Assembly (NCBI GenBank): GCA_043228905.1
Contig: JBHGNT010000011.1
Span: 21,638,001-21,702,000, forward strand
Source: Azolla caroliniana
Lineage: Eukaryota > Polypodiophyta
DNA length: 64,000 nt
Direction of reading: 5' to 3'
In this document: one piece after another, positions 38,290 through 48,440 of the stretch
Position numbering within the stretch: position 1 is the stretch's first letter
Layout of the letters: each line of letters opens with the position of its first letter
Position numbers and translations under genes: made by a program
Notes under the pieces: generated by a model
The model's database searches: none
What the model saw: the letters and a program-made list of their open reading frames with translations, nothing else
Told to the model about the DNA's origin: nothing

Positions 38290-38910
38290 AGCATAGTCTC
38301 ACGAGGAGAGGAGGAAACTTGACTTATTTTGTTGTTGTATGTGCAAGAATTTGGTGATAAGCGACAAGATGGTTGTTGTGGAAAGAGGAAGCATTCTTTT
38401 GTGTTTACAGACATGTATGTGAAATGTGGTTGTCTTGAAGAAGTATTTGATCGCCTTCAAAACCAAGATGTATAGGCATGGAGTACATTGTTCTCTACTT
38501 GGAAAGCTTATGGTAGCGTTCAATTTTTGGATAAAGGTGGATTGATTGGAATTGCATTGGTGGATATAGCATGTTGAAAAAGCATAATTTGTATTTGTTC
38601 CAATCTATGAGCTGCGAAGGCTTGTCTCTAGATGCCACAACTTTTGTTTCTGTTTATGGAATAGCTTGGAATGTGTGATTACAAATTATGTTGAACATGA
38701 GCATGTTGAAGAAGCATTGAAATGGTTCATCTATGAGTTGAGAGGGTTTGTCTCCGGATGCAACTACTTTTGTTGTTGTTTATCGAATAGCTTGGAATGT
38801 GTCTATGGAATAACTTGCAAATTAGTTGATTGTTTTCCTCTACTTTGGAGTACATAGATTTGATTTCTCATCCATTGTCTCACACAAGCCAGGTTGGGAA
38901 AAAATATTTT
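38290..38910 (+). pseudogene. Decayed PPR (pentatricopeptide repeat) gene fragment
   Basis: Several PPR-like motifs appear in changing frames with stops. DMYVKCGCLEE and FDRLQNQDV lie near 38410-38470, followed at once by a TAG and then AWSTL. SMSCEGLSLDATTFVSVYG lies near 38607-38660, and EGLSPDATTFVVVYRIAWNV is recognisable near 38735-38800 after a frame change. PPR proteins bind organellar RNA and act in editing and splicing. The alternation of MYxKCG and EGLxPDATTFV segments is typical of the PLS class. No open frame longer than a few motifs survives, so it is not functional. Confidence 0.5.
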
Positions 38911-39140
38911 GTATGTTGTAGCTATTATGATTTTTTTTTAAATTAATGGAAGAATATTTTGTTTTGGAAAAAAACTAGACAATATGTATGTATTTGCTAT
39001 ATTGGAAAAAAATGAATTTGTTACTAGTAAACAGATGTATCCATGAATAGTCAATTAGGCAATGGATCTCGTGCCAACTTAAACAAAGGTTGCTTACCAT
39101 ACACGCATAACTTCCAATGTGACTTAACGTCCTCCCTCAG
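38911..39140. other. Gene-free spacer
   Basis: No gene seen. A T-rich run at about 38930 followed by ATTAATGG is faintly like a LINE tail. Confidence 0.35.
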
Positions 39141-39316
39141 TTTGTCAATATATCATTTGCGATCAACACATCCTATTACTCTTCTTTTGGGTTCTAAAGC
39201 TGCATGCGAATAATCGATTGTCGTTCCATTTGTCAATATATCATTTGCAATCAACACATCCCATTAGTCTTCTTTTAGGTTCCAAAGCTGCATGCAAATA
39301 ATCGATTATCGTTCCA
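39141..39316. repeat. 88-bp tandem duplication, two copies
   Basis: Units 39141-39228 and 39229-39316 start with TTTGTCAATATATCATTTGC and end in CGTTCCAT. They abut exactly and differ at only a few positions, so the duplication is fairly recent. Confidence 0.9.
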
Positions 39317-40390
39317 TCAAAGGAGACAACTAACTTGCATTATTAACATCAATAGGGTGAAAGGTCCTATCTTACAAGTAAACCCTTTACAACCAAGGTT
39401 GCTTCCAATCTTGAGAAAACACCTATCCATCTGAGGCGAGAGCTAGAGGTATTACCATATAGACGACATTCCTTATTGCAACAAAATTCTAAGAATGTAT
39501 GTCTATTTATTTAAAAACATTGCATTTACTTAGTATTGGTATGTTAAGTATAACAACGATTGACGTCTCTATAGAGATATGTGAGTGCCCACAAATTATC
39601 TTGTATAAGATAAGAATGAGACTAGACTGTAAAGTGCATGCAGAGTATAGTATGCATGCATGTGTGTTTACAAATTGCATGTGTTCGTCAATGATCATGC
39701 AAGTATGGATGTAGACATGTATGTATTTGCATGTTTGTATTTGTACAAGTATGCATGTATGCACATTCACAATACCTATCCCAACATTGTGATACTTGTC
39801 TCGTGCTTGATCAATGAGTTCCTTGCTAGAAGTCGTGACACCCTTCCTCCTTGTTTGAAGCTCTAGCATTGAATCCATACAACCAAAATGTTTGACACTT
39901 TTGCTAGAATATGACAAATTGCAACATGGTTGACAAAGTGCCAAAAGTTGGAGCATTTTGGTATAATGTTGAAAATTATGACAATAGGGAAATATTGGAA
40001 TTTGGAGCAATATCCATCATGGCAAGTTAATGTGGCGCACATGTGAATATATGTAGCACAAATATAAGCTTTTCATTTTTTATTAATATTGTGAGAAAAT
40101 GTTATTTATTTGCCACATTTTACTATGTACCTACTTCTCTTATTAAAATGAATGGCCAAAACCTTTTTTATATTGGTAATGATTGACCTTATAAATTAGT
40201 TTAAAGTATCGTGCTTAATACTTACCCAACTAAGTATATCAATGAATCTTTTAGGTACAGAAGGCATGGCATGTAATATGTTTTTTTTTTCCCAAAATGA
40301 AGCTACTTTCCCATTAGTTAGGAAGGATTATTACAAAGAGACTGTACAAGGAGGCTTATACATAGATCGGGGAATCTCCCTCCGATCAGG
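39317..40390. other. Gene-free spacer with ATGC/ATGT-rich tract
   Basis: Short open frames on both strands between 39499 and 40010 overlap a low-complexity GTAT/GCAT-rich stretch (about 39630-39770) and have no family features. A poly-T then CCCAAAATGAAGCTAC string near 40280 resembles the start of a minus-strand LINE tail. Confidence 0.4.
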
Positions 40391-40417
40391 TTCTTTTTTT
40401 TTGACAAAAAGATATGC
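40391..40417 (-). mobile_element. LINE-tail fragment, left half (split by MITE)
   Basis: A T-rich run then GACAAAAAGATATGCC corresponds to the poly-T, CCAAAAAAGATACTAC start of the minus-strand retroposon at 4652. The matching continuation (GGTATTATAAAATCATAAG) resumes on the far side of the MITE at about 40934. The two halves together form one old fragment. Confidence 0.5.
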
Positions 40418-40940
40418 CCTGGTATTAACAATCGGCAACGGTTCGGTTTTAACCGAACCGAACCGAACCGTGAAACCGCGGTTTAACAGCTTAACAGTTT
40501 CAAAGGTTCGGTTCGGTTTTGGGTTTGGGTTTAAAAAAATGGTTCGGTTCAGTTTAAATAGTTTAACGGTTTTTTATTTTATTTTTTAAAAAATTGTAAT
40601 TTTTTTTTTTAAATCGATTTTTTTTTAAAAATAGTTTTTAAAGAATCTTTTCATTTTTAGACATTATTCTCACATTTTAGGAACATCTTAAAAATTTTAA
40701 AATTTTAAAAAAATGAAATATTATAAATTTAAAAATATTAAAATTTTGACCTATGTTGAAAAACCGAAACCACGGTTTTTACGGTTTTACGGTTTAATGG
40801 TTTAACGGTTTAAAAAATGTTTAACGGTTCGGTTTAACAGTTTCACAGTTCGGTTCGATTCAGGTTTTAAAAAATTTTAACGGTTCGGTTTGAACCCTTT
40901 CAAACCAAACCAAACCGTTGCCGATTGTTACCTGGTATTA
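40418..40940. mobile_element. MITE copy 2 with terminal inverted repeats and 10-bp target duplication
   Basis: Element body about 40428-40930, flanked by perfect direct repeats CCTGGTATTA at 40418-40427 and 40931-40940. The left end AACAATCGGCAACGGTTCGG pairs with the right end, which reads CCGTTGCCGATTGTTA; about 23 of 24 terminal bases are complementary. A 9-10 bp target duplication fits Mutator-like (MULE) non-autonomous elements, although other superfamilies are possible. The interior has many GGTTCGGTT/AACCGAACC motifs, a palindromic AACCGCGGTTTAA near 40474 and an AT-rich core shared with copy 1 at 4260-4654. It does not encode a transposase. Confidence 0.85.
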
Positions 40941-41005
40941 TAAAATCATAAGAAATACAAAGTTGTTTATTTTCTTACGTACTACATTATACAAGTACTC
41001 TACAG
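40931..41005 (-). mobile_element. LINE-tail fragment, right half (split by MITE)
   Basis: Continuation of the fragment at 40391-40417. GGTATTATAAAATCATAAG and AATACAAAG line up with AGTATTAGAAAATGCCATAAGG and ACATACAAG of the copy at 4680-4720. The right boundary is uncertain. Confidence 0.45.
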
Positions 41006-41353
41006 AATAGGCCTTCAGACAAGCTCACTCATAGGTTGGGTAAGGACCAATGAAGCCTATATTATGTTAATTAAGTTTGTTCAATTCATTAATGTCTGAT
41101 TATGGGTTTTGCCCCCATCGGTATATAATTTACTTATGTATTTGTTGTCATGATTTCTTGTTTGTTTATCTTTTTATTTTGTGGGCTGAATTTGTATTGA
41201 TGAATAGGTAAAACAATGGGGATATGATGTACACACCGAGAAGGGGAAAAAAGCTTTGTAGGAAAGGAACTACAAGAAGTAAAACAAAATCTTCTTCTTT
41301 TTCTCAAAAATGCGATAGGGGACAAAGAAAAACAACCTCACCTAATGACTACT
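41006..41353. other. Spacer before the copia element
   Basis: No gene seen. The last five bases (CTACT, 41349-41353) are the left target-site copy of the LTR retrotransposon. Confidence 0.5.
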
Positions 41354-41766
41354 TGTTGAGCGGCAAGCTCAACCGGAGCCGGATCGACTGAATAAGCCGG
41401 AGCCGGTGAGCGAGACGGATCGGGCGAAACGGATCGGTATGACGGTGAGCAACCGAACCGGCAAGCAGTGGAGGCCGGGTGCAATCCGTAACCGGCAGTC
41501 CAATCGGAAGCCTAGTATAGGATAGACTACTAGGTAGCTATAGTCTCGTAGTAAGTGTTAGATGCTCGTGTGAGCATTGAAGTACATGGTACTTCTGTCA
41601 GTCCCAAGAGGACTTGTATAAATAGTGCTACTTAGCACAATGTGTGTACAGAGTCTTGATATAATTTTGAAATTACGTTCTGCTCTCTTTGTCTCTCTTT
41701 GTCTCTCTCTCTCTCTCCCTCTATGTTGTTCTTTGTTTTACGCTTCCGCAAACACTTACGTTTACA
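41354..41766 (+). repeat. Copia 5' LTR
   Basis: Starts TGTTGAGCGG and ends CGTTTACA, with the canonical TG...CA termini. TATAAATA at 41617-41624 is a likely promoter for the genomic RNA, followed by a CT-rich leader stretch. Compared with the 3' LTR all base differences seen are transitions, plus one 2-bp difference in the CT repeat. Confidence 0.97.
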
Positions 41767-41778
41767 TGGTATCAGAGC
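41767..41778 (+). promoter_or_regulatory. Primer binding site (initiator tRNA-Met type)
   Basis: TGGTATCAGAGC begins immediately after the 5' LTR and is the standard plant copia primer site, complementary to the 3' end of initiator methionine tRNA. It primes minus-strand DNA synthesis. Confidence 0.9.
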
Positions 41779-41860
41779 GCGAGGGTTGAGAACCTCTGCT
41801 GCAGACATTTATTCTTGAGAAGAAAACCCTAACAGGTTGAAAACAGACACAGTAGAAGAC

Positions 41861-44800
41861 ATGGATAGAGGCATGGCTATGTCGCTCCCGGTTGAGAAGC
41901 TCGACAAGAGCAACTACGCATCCTGGTCTTACAAGATGCACCAGTACCTGCTTGGACACGGGTATTGGAGTTATGTCGAAGGAGCGAATGATGCGGCGCC
42001 AGACTCGGCACACAAGGACTTCCCGGTATGGGAACAGGCGGCAAGCAGGGTGATGTACTGCTTCGCGTCCAGTGTCGGCGATCAGCTGCTCAGCCACATC
42101 CGTGATGCCAAGACACCGAAGGATGCTTGGGGGAACCTGAAAAAGGTTTTTGCCGCAAGCACCACTGCTCGGAAGCTGCAACTCAGACAGGAGTTGAGCA
42201 ATGTTCGACAGAAGAACATGTCCGTGGCAGACTACACGGGCCGGATAAAGGATATCTGCGACTCGCTCGCCTCTATCAATGTTACCGTAGAGGAAGACGA
42301 GATGGTGCAGGTATGTCTCGAAGGCCTGGCGTCCAAGTTCGGAGCGTTCCGGATTGCGATGTGTACAAGGGAGAATACCCCCTCATTCTTCGACTTACAG
42401 TCGATGCTCCTTGTAGAGGAGAACCACGCCGATGCATCTACCAGTGCATCCCCAGACAGCCGAATGTTGTACACGGGAACGGATCGGCACTGTGGGCGTG
42501 GTGGAAGAGGTGGGTCGGCACGCAATGGAGGCGGCCGGCAAGAGCAGGAACGGAGGCACTATGAGTGTGCCGACAACAGTTCCGGGACTTCCACAAGCAG
42601 GTGGAGTCAAGGTGGTGCCGGAGGCTGGCAAGACAAATCCGCTACGGAATGCTGGTACTGTGGCAAAAAAGGCCACAGGGAAAGCGAGTGCTGGAGAAAG
42701 CGTGCCGATTCGGACAAATCCGGATCCGGCAAGACCGGTAAGGATGGCCGGCAAAACTCGCACTATGCAAATGGTTCAGGAGGATCCGGAACCGGAAAGG
42801 CCGGTAAGGGGCCAGCCTTGGTGATGAATCACAAGGCAAACTCAATGAAGAAGACCACTTCCAAAACGGAGGAAGTGTGGTATGTTGATTCCGGCGTGTC
42901 GAACCACATGACGAGCCACAAAGAGTGGTTCTCCTTTCTGGAGAAACCGGATCAACCAGGAGTAGTCGAAACCGGAGACGACACTCCTCACCCAATCGTG
43001 CACGTCGGAGAAGTCCCTCTAAGCCACGTCGGACAGAAAGGGAAGCTGATGAATGTATTACACGTTCTGACAATCACGAAGAACCTGGTGTCCGTCGGTC
43101 AGATTGTCGACCAGGGGATGCAGGTGCGGTTTACGCACCTCGGGTGCTTCATTGAGGATGAGGGCGAAGTCATTGCGCAAGGGCGCAGAGACGGGAGGAT
43201 GTTTATCCTCAACACCAATGACATTGGCACCGCTCTGTTCGCGAAACGACAGAAGGTTGAGTCGGACATCGACCTATGGCACAAGCGGATAGGCCACGTC
43301 AACTACCGGAGGCTTTAAGACCTGCAAACGAAACAAGTCGTTTTCGGTTTGCCAAAGTTCAGCGGCCGGAGAGCCGAAATTTGTGAAGCCTGCCAACTTG
43401 GGAAGCAACACCGGCTTCCATTCCCCACCGAACGGAACCGGAGCCGTAACAAGCTCGATCTCATCCATTCGGATGTGTGGGGACCGACACAAAGTGTAAG
43501 CCTTGGCGGGAGCCGATACTTCGTCTCCTTCATTGACGACTATACTCGACATACTTGGATCTACCTCATTGAGCGGAAGAGCGAAGTCTTCGATTGTTTC
43601 CGGAGTCTCCAGAAGATGGTGGAACGGGAATTGGAGAGGAAGATCAAATGCCTTCGGTCGGATGGCGGAAAGGAATATTTTTCCGGCCAATTCACTAGTT
43701 ATTTGCAGCAGAAGGGAATTCGGCGAGAGTTCAGTTGCAGATACACACCGGAGCAAAACGGTGTGGCCGAAAGGAAGAACCGGACACTCGTCGAAGCGGC
43801 AAGGACAATGCTGGAGGAGAAGAGCATGCCCTGGTTCTACTAGGCGGAGGCGGTCCAGACGACCGTCTACATACAAAACCGCATTGGTGACAAGGTGTCA
43901 GCTCATGAGCTATATTTCGGGCGCAAGCCGAACTTAAGACACCTTCGGATATTCGGCAGCATAGCGTATGTGCATGTGCCGGATCAGAAGCGGAGAAAGC
44001 TGGATGCAAAATCGGAAAAATCCATTCTAGTCGGCTATGCTCAAGAGCAAAAGGGGTATAAGTGTTATAACCCCCGGACGAAGGAAGTCTGAGTTAGCCG
44101 GGATGTCGAGTTCGACGAATCGGCATCTTGGTACTCCCTACCGACTCCGACTTCCGATCCCGACACAATGCCGGAAGATCAGGCCAGTGCGCCTGAATCA
44201 GCCCTGGCAGAGGATGATGAAGCCGGGACTCAAGATGAGAGTCCGGAATCGTTTCAGTTGAGTGGACCGAACGGGCGTCTGAGTCGGTTGGACCAATCGG
44301 ATGAAGAGACGGCAAGTAGTGGAGACTATGCCGTGCTCTCCCCGCGCAAGGAACCGAGGAAACGGTTCACGCGCAAAGAGAAGGGGAAGAGAAAGATGCC
44401 GGAATTCGAAACCGGCAACGATGAGTCGGATCGGTGCGTATCCGACTCTGGAAAGGAGAAAGGCAGATCTTCGGTAACGAAGACCGAACTGGCCAAGAAG
44501 GGCCTCAAATCAGGTGACGGTGCGTTGCGCCGATCAACCCGTCAGATGGATCCCGTCGTGCGGTACGAGTACAATGAATACATGGCGCATCTTTATGCGT
44601 ACATGACTAAGGTGACAGAAGTGCGTGAGCCGGAGAGCTACGCAGAAGCGGCAAGGGACGCAAATTGGCGTGCCGCTATGGACGAAGAAATGCGGGCACT
44701 CAATGCCAACGAAACTTGGGACCTAGTTGATCCTCCCCGTCACTGTAAACCGATCGGATGCAAGTGGGTGTACAAGGTCAAGTACAACGTTGACGGTTCT

Positions 44801-46858
44801 GTTAACCGGTACAAAGCCCGGTTAGTGGCGAAGGGATACGTGCAGACCCACGAAATCGACTACGACGAGACCTTCGCTCATGTGGCGAAGATGATGACGG
44901 TTCGTGTGGTACTGGCGGTTGCTGCGGCAAGGGGGTGGCATCTTCACTAGATTGATGTGAAGAACGCCTTCCTTCAAGGAGAGCTTGAAGAAGAAGTCTT
45001 TATGACTCAGCCCCCCGGATTTCAATCGGAGATGAACAAATGGGCGGTATGCCGACTGAAGAAGTCACTTTACGGCTTGAAGCAAGCCCCCCGAGCTTGA
45101 AACGCGAAGATCACGCACCGGTTGCGTAAGCTGGGGTTTGCTGTCTCTAAGTCGGACTCTTTGTTGTTCATCCGGCAAGGCTCTGACGGTCCGGTATGTA
45201 TACTCTTGTATGTGGATGATTTAGTCATCACCGGACCGGGTCTTCCCGAAATCAACCGCGTCAAGTCCCAGTTGTTGGACGCATTCGAAATGAAGGACCT
45301 GGGGGACCTTCATTATTTTCTTGGGATCGAAGTGATCCGGACCCCCGACGACATATTGCTCTCACAACGACATTACGTGTTGAATATGCTGTATAAGTTC
45401 GGCATGACGGATTGCCGACCTCTCTCCACACCCCTGGACCGGAACCAAAAGCTCCGTCCCAACTCCGGACCGGCCTGCAATGAGAAACGGTTCCGATAGG
45501 TTGTCGGAAGCCTGATCTACTTAACCATCACCCGACCTGACATCAGCTATCCGGTCAGCATGGTAAGCTAGTTCATGCAGAAGCCGACCATGGAGTACCT
45601 TCAGTGCGCCCAACGAATATTACGGTATGTCAGCGGCACTAAGGACCGGGGACTGCTATACCGGCGAGGTATACCCGAAGAGCTTGTCGGTTACACAGAT
45701 GCTGACTGGGCCGGCGATGCGTCTGATCGCCGCTCCACTTCCGGATACATGTTCTCCATAGGTAGCGCGACCGTTGCGTGGAGCAGCAAGAAGCAGCCCA
45801 CAGTGGCTTTGTCAAGCACTGAGGCTGAGTACCGGGCCGCTACCATTGCCACTTGTGAAGCCATCTGGCTTCGACGACTGCTACGAGACTTGCGGATCGA
45901 GATACCGACCCCGATTCCGATTTATTGCCATAACATGAGCAGCCTGCAGCTCGCCAGGAACCCTGTGTTCCATGCTCGCACAAAGCACATCGAGGTGCAC
46001 TACCACTTCGTGCGTGAGCGGATCCTGAGCGGTGAAGTTGACCTACGGTATGTTCATACGGATCGGCAAGTTGCCGACATCTTCACCAAGCTGCTCGGAT
46101 CGGACAAGTTGCAACACTTTACCGACATGATTGGTGTTCAGCATCTCGACGTGCCGCACTTGAGGGGGAGAAGCAAGGGCAAAGTCTCTAAACCTGTTGA
46201 ACTCGTCGGTAAGAGGAGAGCCGGAAGAAGAGGAGACAAGAAGATGAAGGAAGCCGAGTCGACGAAGGAAGTTTACACATCCGAACAGGTCGGAGCAAGC
46301 GGCTGTGAAGAAGAGTTGTGCACTCAGGAAGAGAAGTGCATGTTGTGCGGAGGTCATCACGACGGTACTGACTATGACGCGGAGTCAAATGAAGAATTCG
46401 ATTTCGGTTCACCAGCTGAAGAAGTCGGGGGAAGCATGGAGAAGGCCAAGACTCGGAAGTGGTCCGATGTGGTGAGAGGCCTGAAGCCGGAAGAAGAATC
46501 GGAGTGTACCGATTCGGACAAGAGCTGGAACGAGTCGGAGACAGCTGACTCGGATCAACTGATGGATCCGGATGAGTCGGATCGATTGAAGGCCAAGGGG
46601 ACACGGACACAGCGGAAGTCGATGCCATCGTGGGAGAACCGACGGATCGGCAAGCGCCGGAGTCACAACAATTTGAGTGCTGAGATGGTCCTATTGAGCA
46701 GACATGCCGATCGAGAGGTTCGAGGCGTGCAGAACCAAAGGGGTCGCGGCAAACGGGACCGGACCGGACGAGGAGCACGAGCAAGGTGGAGTGACGCCAG
46801 GAGAAGTTGGTTGGAAGAACCGACTGCCACAAAGGTCGACACTACGACCCCACCTTAG
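41861..46858 (+). pseudogene. Copia gag-pol polyprotein with seven in-frame stops
   Basis: One reading frame runs from the ATG at 41861 to TAA at 46856-46858, with no frameshift but with stops at 43316, 43841, 44090, 44948, 45098, 45497 and 45569. Domains in order: gag (about codons 1-250); zinc knuckle CX2CX4HX4C (264-277, 42650-42691); protease with DSG at 42887; integrase with HHCC finger and core (HSDVWGP, LRSDGG, Glu in AERKNR); an acidic linker; reverse transcriptase with YVDD at 45209-45220; and RNase H with TDADWAG and SSTEAEY. Oddities are protease DSGV where the family has DSGA, and His at 45929-45931 where RNase H normally has a conserved Asp (YCDN). Each stop is one transition from a sense codon common at that position. 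After RNase H the frame stays open for about 215 more codons. Confidence 0.95.
46163..46858 (+). other. Unusual C-terminal extension of copia pol
   Basis: After the last recognisable RNase H residues (DMIGVQHLDVPHLRGR) the frame continues for over 200 codons, where many copia elements stop close to the polypurine tract. The extension is highly charged. A Lys/Arg/Glu-rich start leads to a Cys/His cluster (CEEELCTQEEKCMLCGGHH, about 46306-46362), then a long acidic Asp/Glu/Ser part, then a basic Arg-rich end (RGRGKRDRTGRGARARW). It contains no stop, unlike the enzymatic part. I do not recognise it. It could be an element-specific nucleic-acid-binding domain, captured host sequence, or chance readthrough in GC-rich DNA. 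Confidence 0.6.
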
Positions 46859-46865
46859 GTTGAGC

Positions 46866-46876
46866 TTGAGGGGGAG
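46866..46876 (+). promoter_or_regulatory. Polypurine tract
   Basis: TTGAGGGGGAG lies directly before the 3' LTR, in the place and composition expected for the plus-strand DNA primer of a copia element. Confidence 0.9.
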
Positions 46877-47287
46877 TGTTGAGCGGCAAGCTCAACCGGA
46901 GCCGGATCGGCTGAATAAGCCGGAGCTGGTGAGCGAGACGGATCGGGCGAAATGGATCGGTATGATGGTGAGCAACCGAACCGGCAAGCAGTGGAGGCCG
47001 GGTGCAATCCGTAACCGGCAGTCCAATCGGAAGCCTAGTATAGGATAGACTACTAGGTAGCTATAGTCTCGTAGTAAGTGTTAGATGCTCGTGTGAGCAT
47101 TGAAGTACATGGTACTTCTGTCAGTCCCAAGAGGACTTGTATAAATAGTGCTACTTAGCACAGTGTGTGTACAGAGTCTTGATATAATTTTGAAATTACG
47201 TTCTGCTCTCTCTGTCTCTCTTTGTCTCTCTCTCTCTCTCTCTGTGTTGTTCTTTGTTTTATGCTTCCGCAAACACTTACGTTTACA
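46877..47287 (+). repeat. Copia 3' LTR
   Basis: Same termini and length as the 5' LTR (411 versus 413 bases), with TATAAATA at 47140-47147. It is followed by the right target-site copy CTACT at 47288-47292. Confidence 0.97.
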
Positions 47288-47390
47288 CTACTCAATGGAA
47301 GTTATGTAGACACAATTTTGTTGCATGATGTATGCTTGGTACGTTATAATCCAAACATACAAACTAATTGTAAATGTGTCAATTTGTGGC

Positions 47391-48440
47391 ACGTTGTCGT
47401 GAAGATCCGTCACTACGCGCGGATCGTGAGGCGGAACCGCCGGGGCTCTGGACCGGAAGGAATCAAAGTCGGTACAAGCTTTGGCGCAAGCTTTTGCGAG
47501 AAAGTACTTAAGATAGATTGGGAAAGAGAGAAGTTGAGATTACACGATTGAGAGAGATTGATTGAACTTTTAACTTTAGATTTAAGAAACAAGTTACACG
47601 ATCAATTTGATAACGAATTTCTTCCTCTTAATTTTCATAAAAAAAACCGTGTCTTTTCTCCTCCCCCTTCCCTCTTTTATAGATGCTCTCATGCATATGA
47701 TGCATGTGAGGGTACAAGACATGCATAAATTGCATGTTTGCCATTTGGCGCTTATGTATTACATGTGGTGCATGATAACCATGTCACTCATTTTAGCTCT
47801 CATGTATGAGAATTTACATGTAAAAGAACAATGATAGAAATATAATTTCAACTAAATAGCATGGCTTAATGGTAAGCCAATTGACTCCTAACTTGGAGGT
47901 GCAAGGTTTGAATCCTTACTTGCCCTCCTTGTATATGTAAATATGTATATATATTTATATATTTATTTATCTAGTCATCGGACGCCGGTTCGCCGGATGC
48001 CGTCGGTTACCGGTGCCTCGCTGGATGCCGTCGTCGGATTGCCGTCGGATCACCGACTCCATCGCCGGTCCGGTTTTGGTTGGCCAAAATCTTTTATGAG
48101 TCCACCTCCACTCTTAGTTCAAGTTACGCTCCACACACAGACACAAAGATAATATCTTTTGCTCCACCTTATATATGATGAGAGTTGTATTTGTCGTGCC
48201 TATGTGGGATATCTCACAATTTTCTCTTTTCCTTTCACAAACTTTATACCCTCATATGTTGACATTTAGTTGTCCGTTTCTCGTGTAATAAAGTGCATTT
48301 GAAACCTCCATCATTTTGTACTTAGATATTAAATCTATTTAAAATGTTATCTTCACAATTATTGTACTATGTGATTCATACTCGATTTCGTACGTTTTAT
48401 GGGATTTTCACACTATTGCCGAAAATCTTCACGACAACGT
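47391..48440. other. GC-rich patch bounded by a 16-bp inverted repeat
   Basis: ACGTTGTCGTGAAGAT at 47391-47406 recurs as an exact reverse complement at 48425-48440. Inside are two GC-rich islands (about 47400-47480 and 47978-48080) in otherwise AT-rich DNA. The first can fold into short hairpins (GATCCG/CGGATC, GGCGG/CCGCC). The second repeats GGATGCCGTCGG-like strings. No protein family is recognisable on either strand. It could be a non-autonomous DNA transposon or the remnant of another retroelement. No target duplication was identified. Confidence 0.4.
47855..47926 (+). ncRNA. tRNA-like sequence (possible SINE head or tRNA pseudogene)
   Basis: TGGCTTAATGG (47862-47872) fits the Pol III A box, and GGTTTGAATCC (47905-47915) fits the B box with one change, at normal tRNA spacing. 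A D stem (GGCT/AGCC) and most of a T stem can be formed. The acceptor and anticodon stems do not pair, so it is not a functional tRNA. It may be the tRNA-derived head of a SINE. Confidence 0.35.

Larger units (their letters stand above)
41354..47287 (+). mobile_element. Ty1/copia LTR retrotransposon, complete but non-coding-intact
   Basis: A structurally complete element of about 5.93 kb: 5' LTR 41354-41766, tRNA-Met-type primer site directly after it, one gag-pol frame, polypurine tract, 3' LTR 46877-47287. It is flanked by perfect 5-bp target duplications CTACT (41349-41353 and 47288-47292). The domain order gag, protease, integrase, reverse transcriptase, RNase H is the copia order. The element is much GC-richer than the host DNA around it. 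The LTRs differ at about eight bases and one 2-bp indel, so the insertion is fairly young. Seven in-frame stop codons mean it is not autonomous now. Confidence 0.97.

Noticed and set aside
43274-43876. Long open frames antisense or in other frames within the copia element (also 42395-42763, 46188-46832)
   Set aside because: They are shadows of the GC-rich gag-pol frame with no family resemblance.
41861-46858. Stops in the copia frame as sites of U-to-C RNA editing
   Set aside because: Such editing is known for organelle transcripts, not nuclear retrotransposons. Deamination decay explains the pattern without it.
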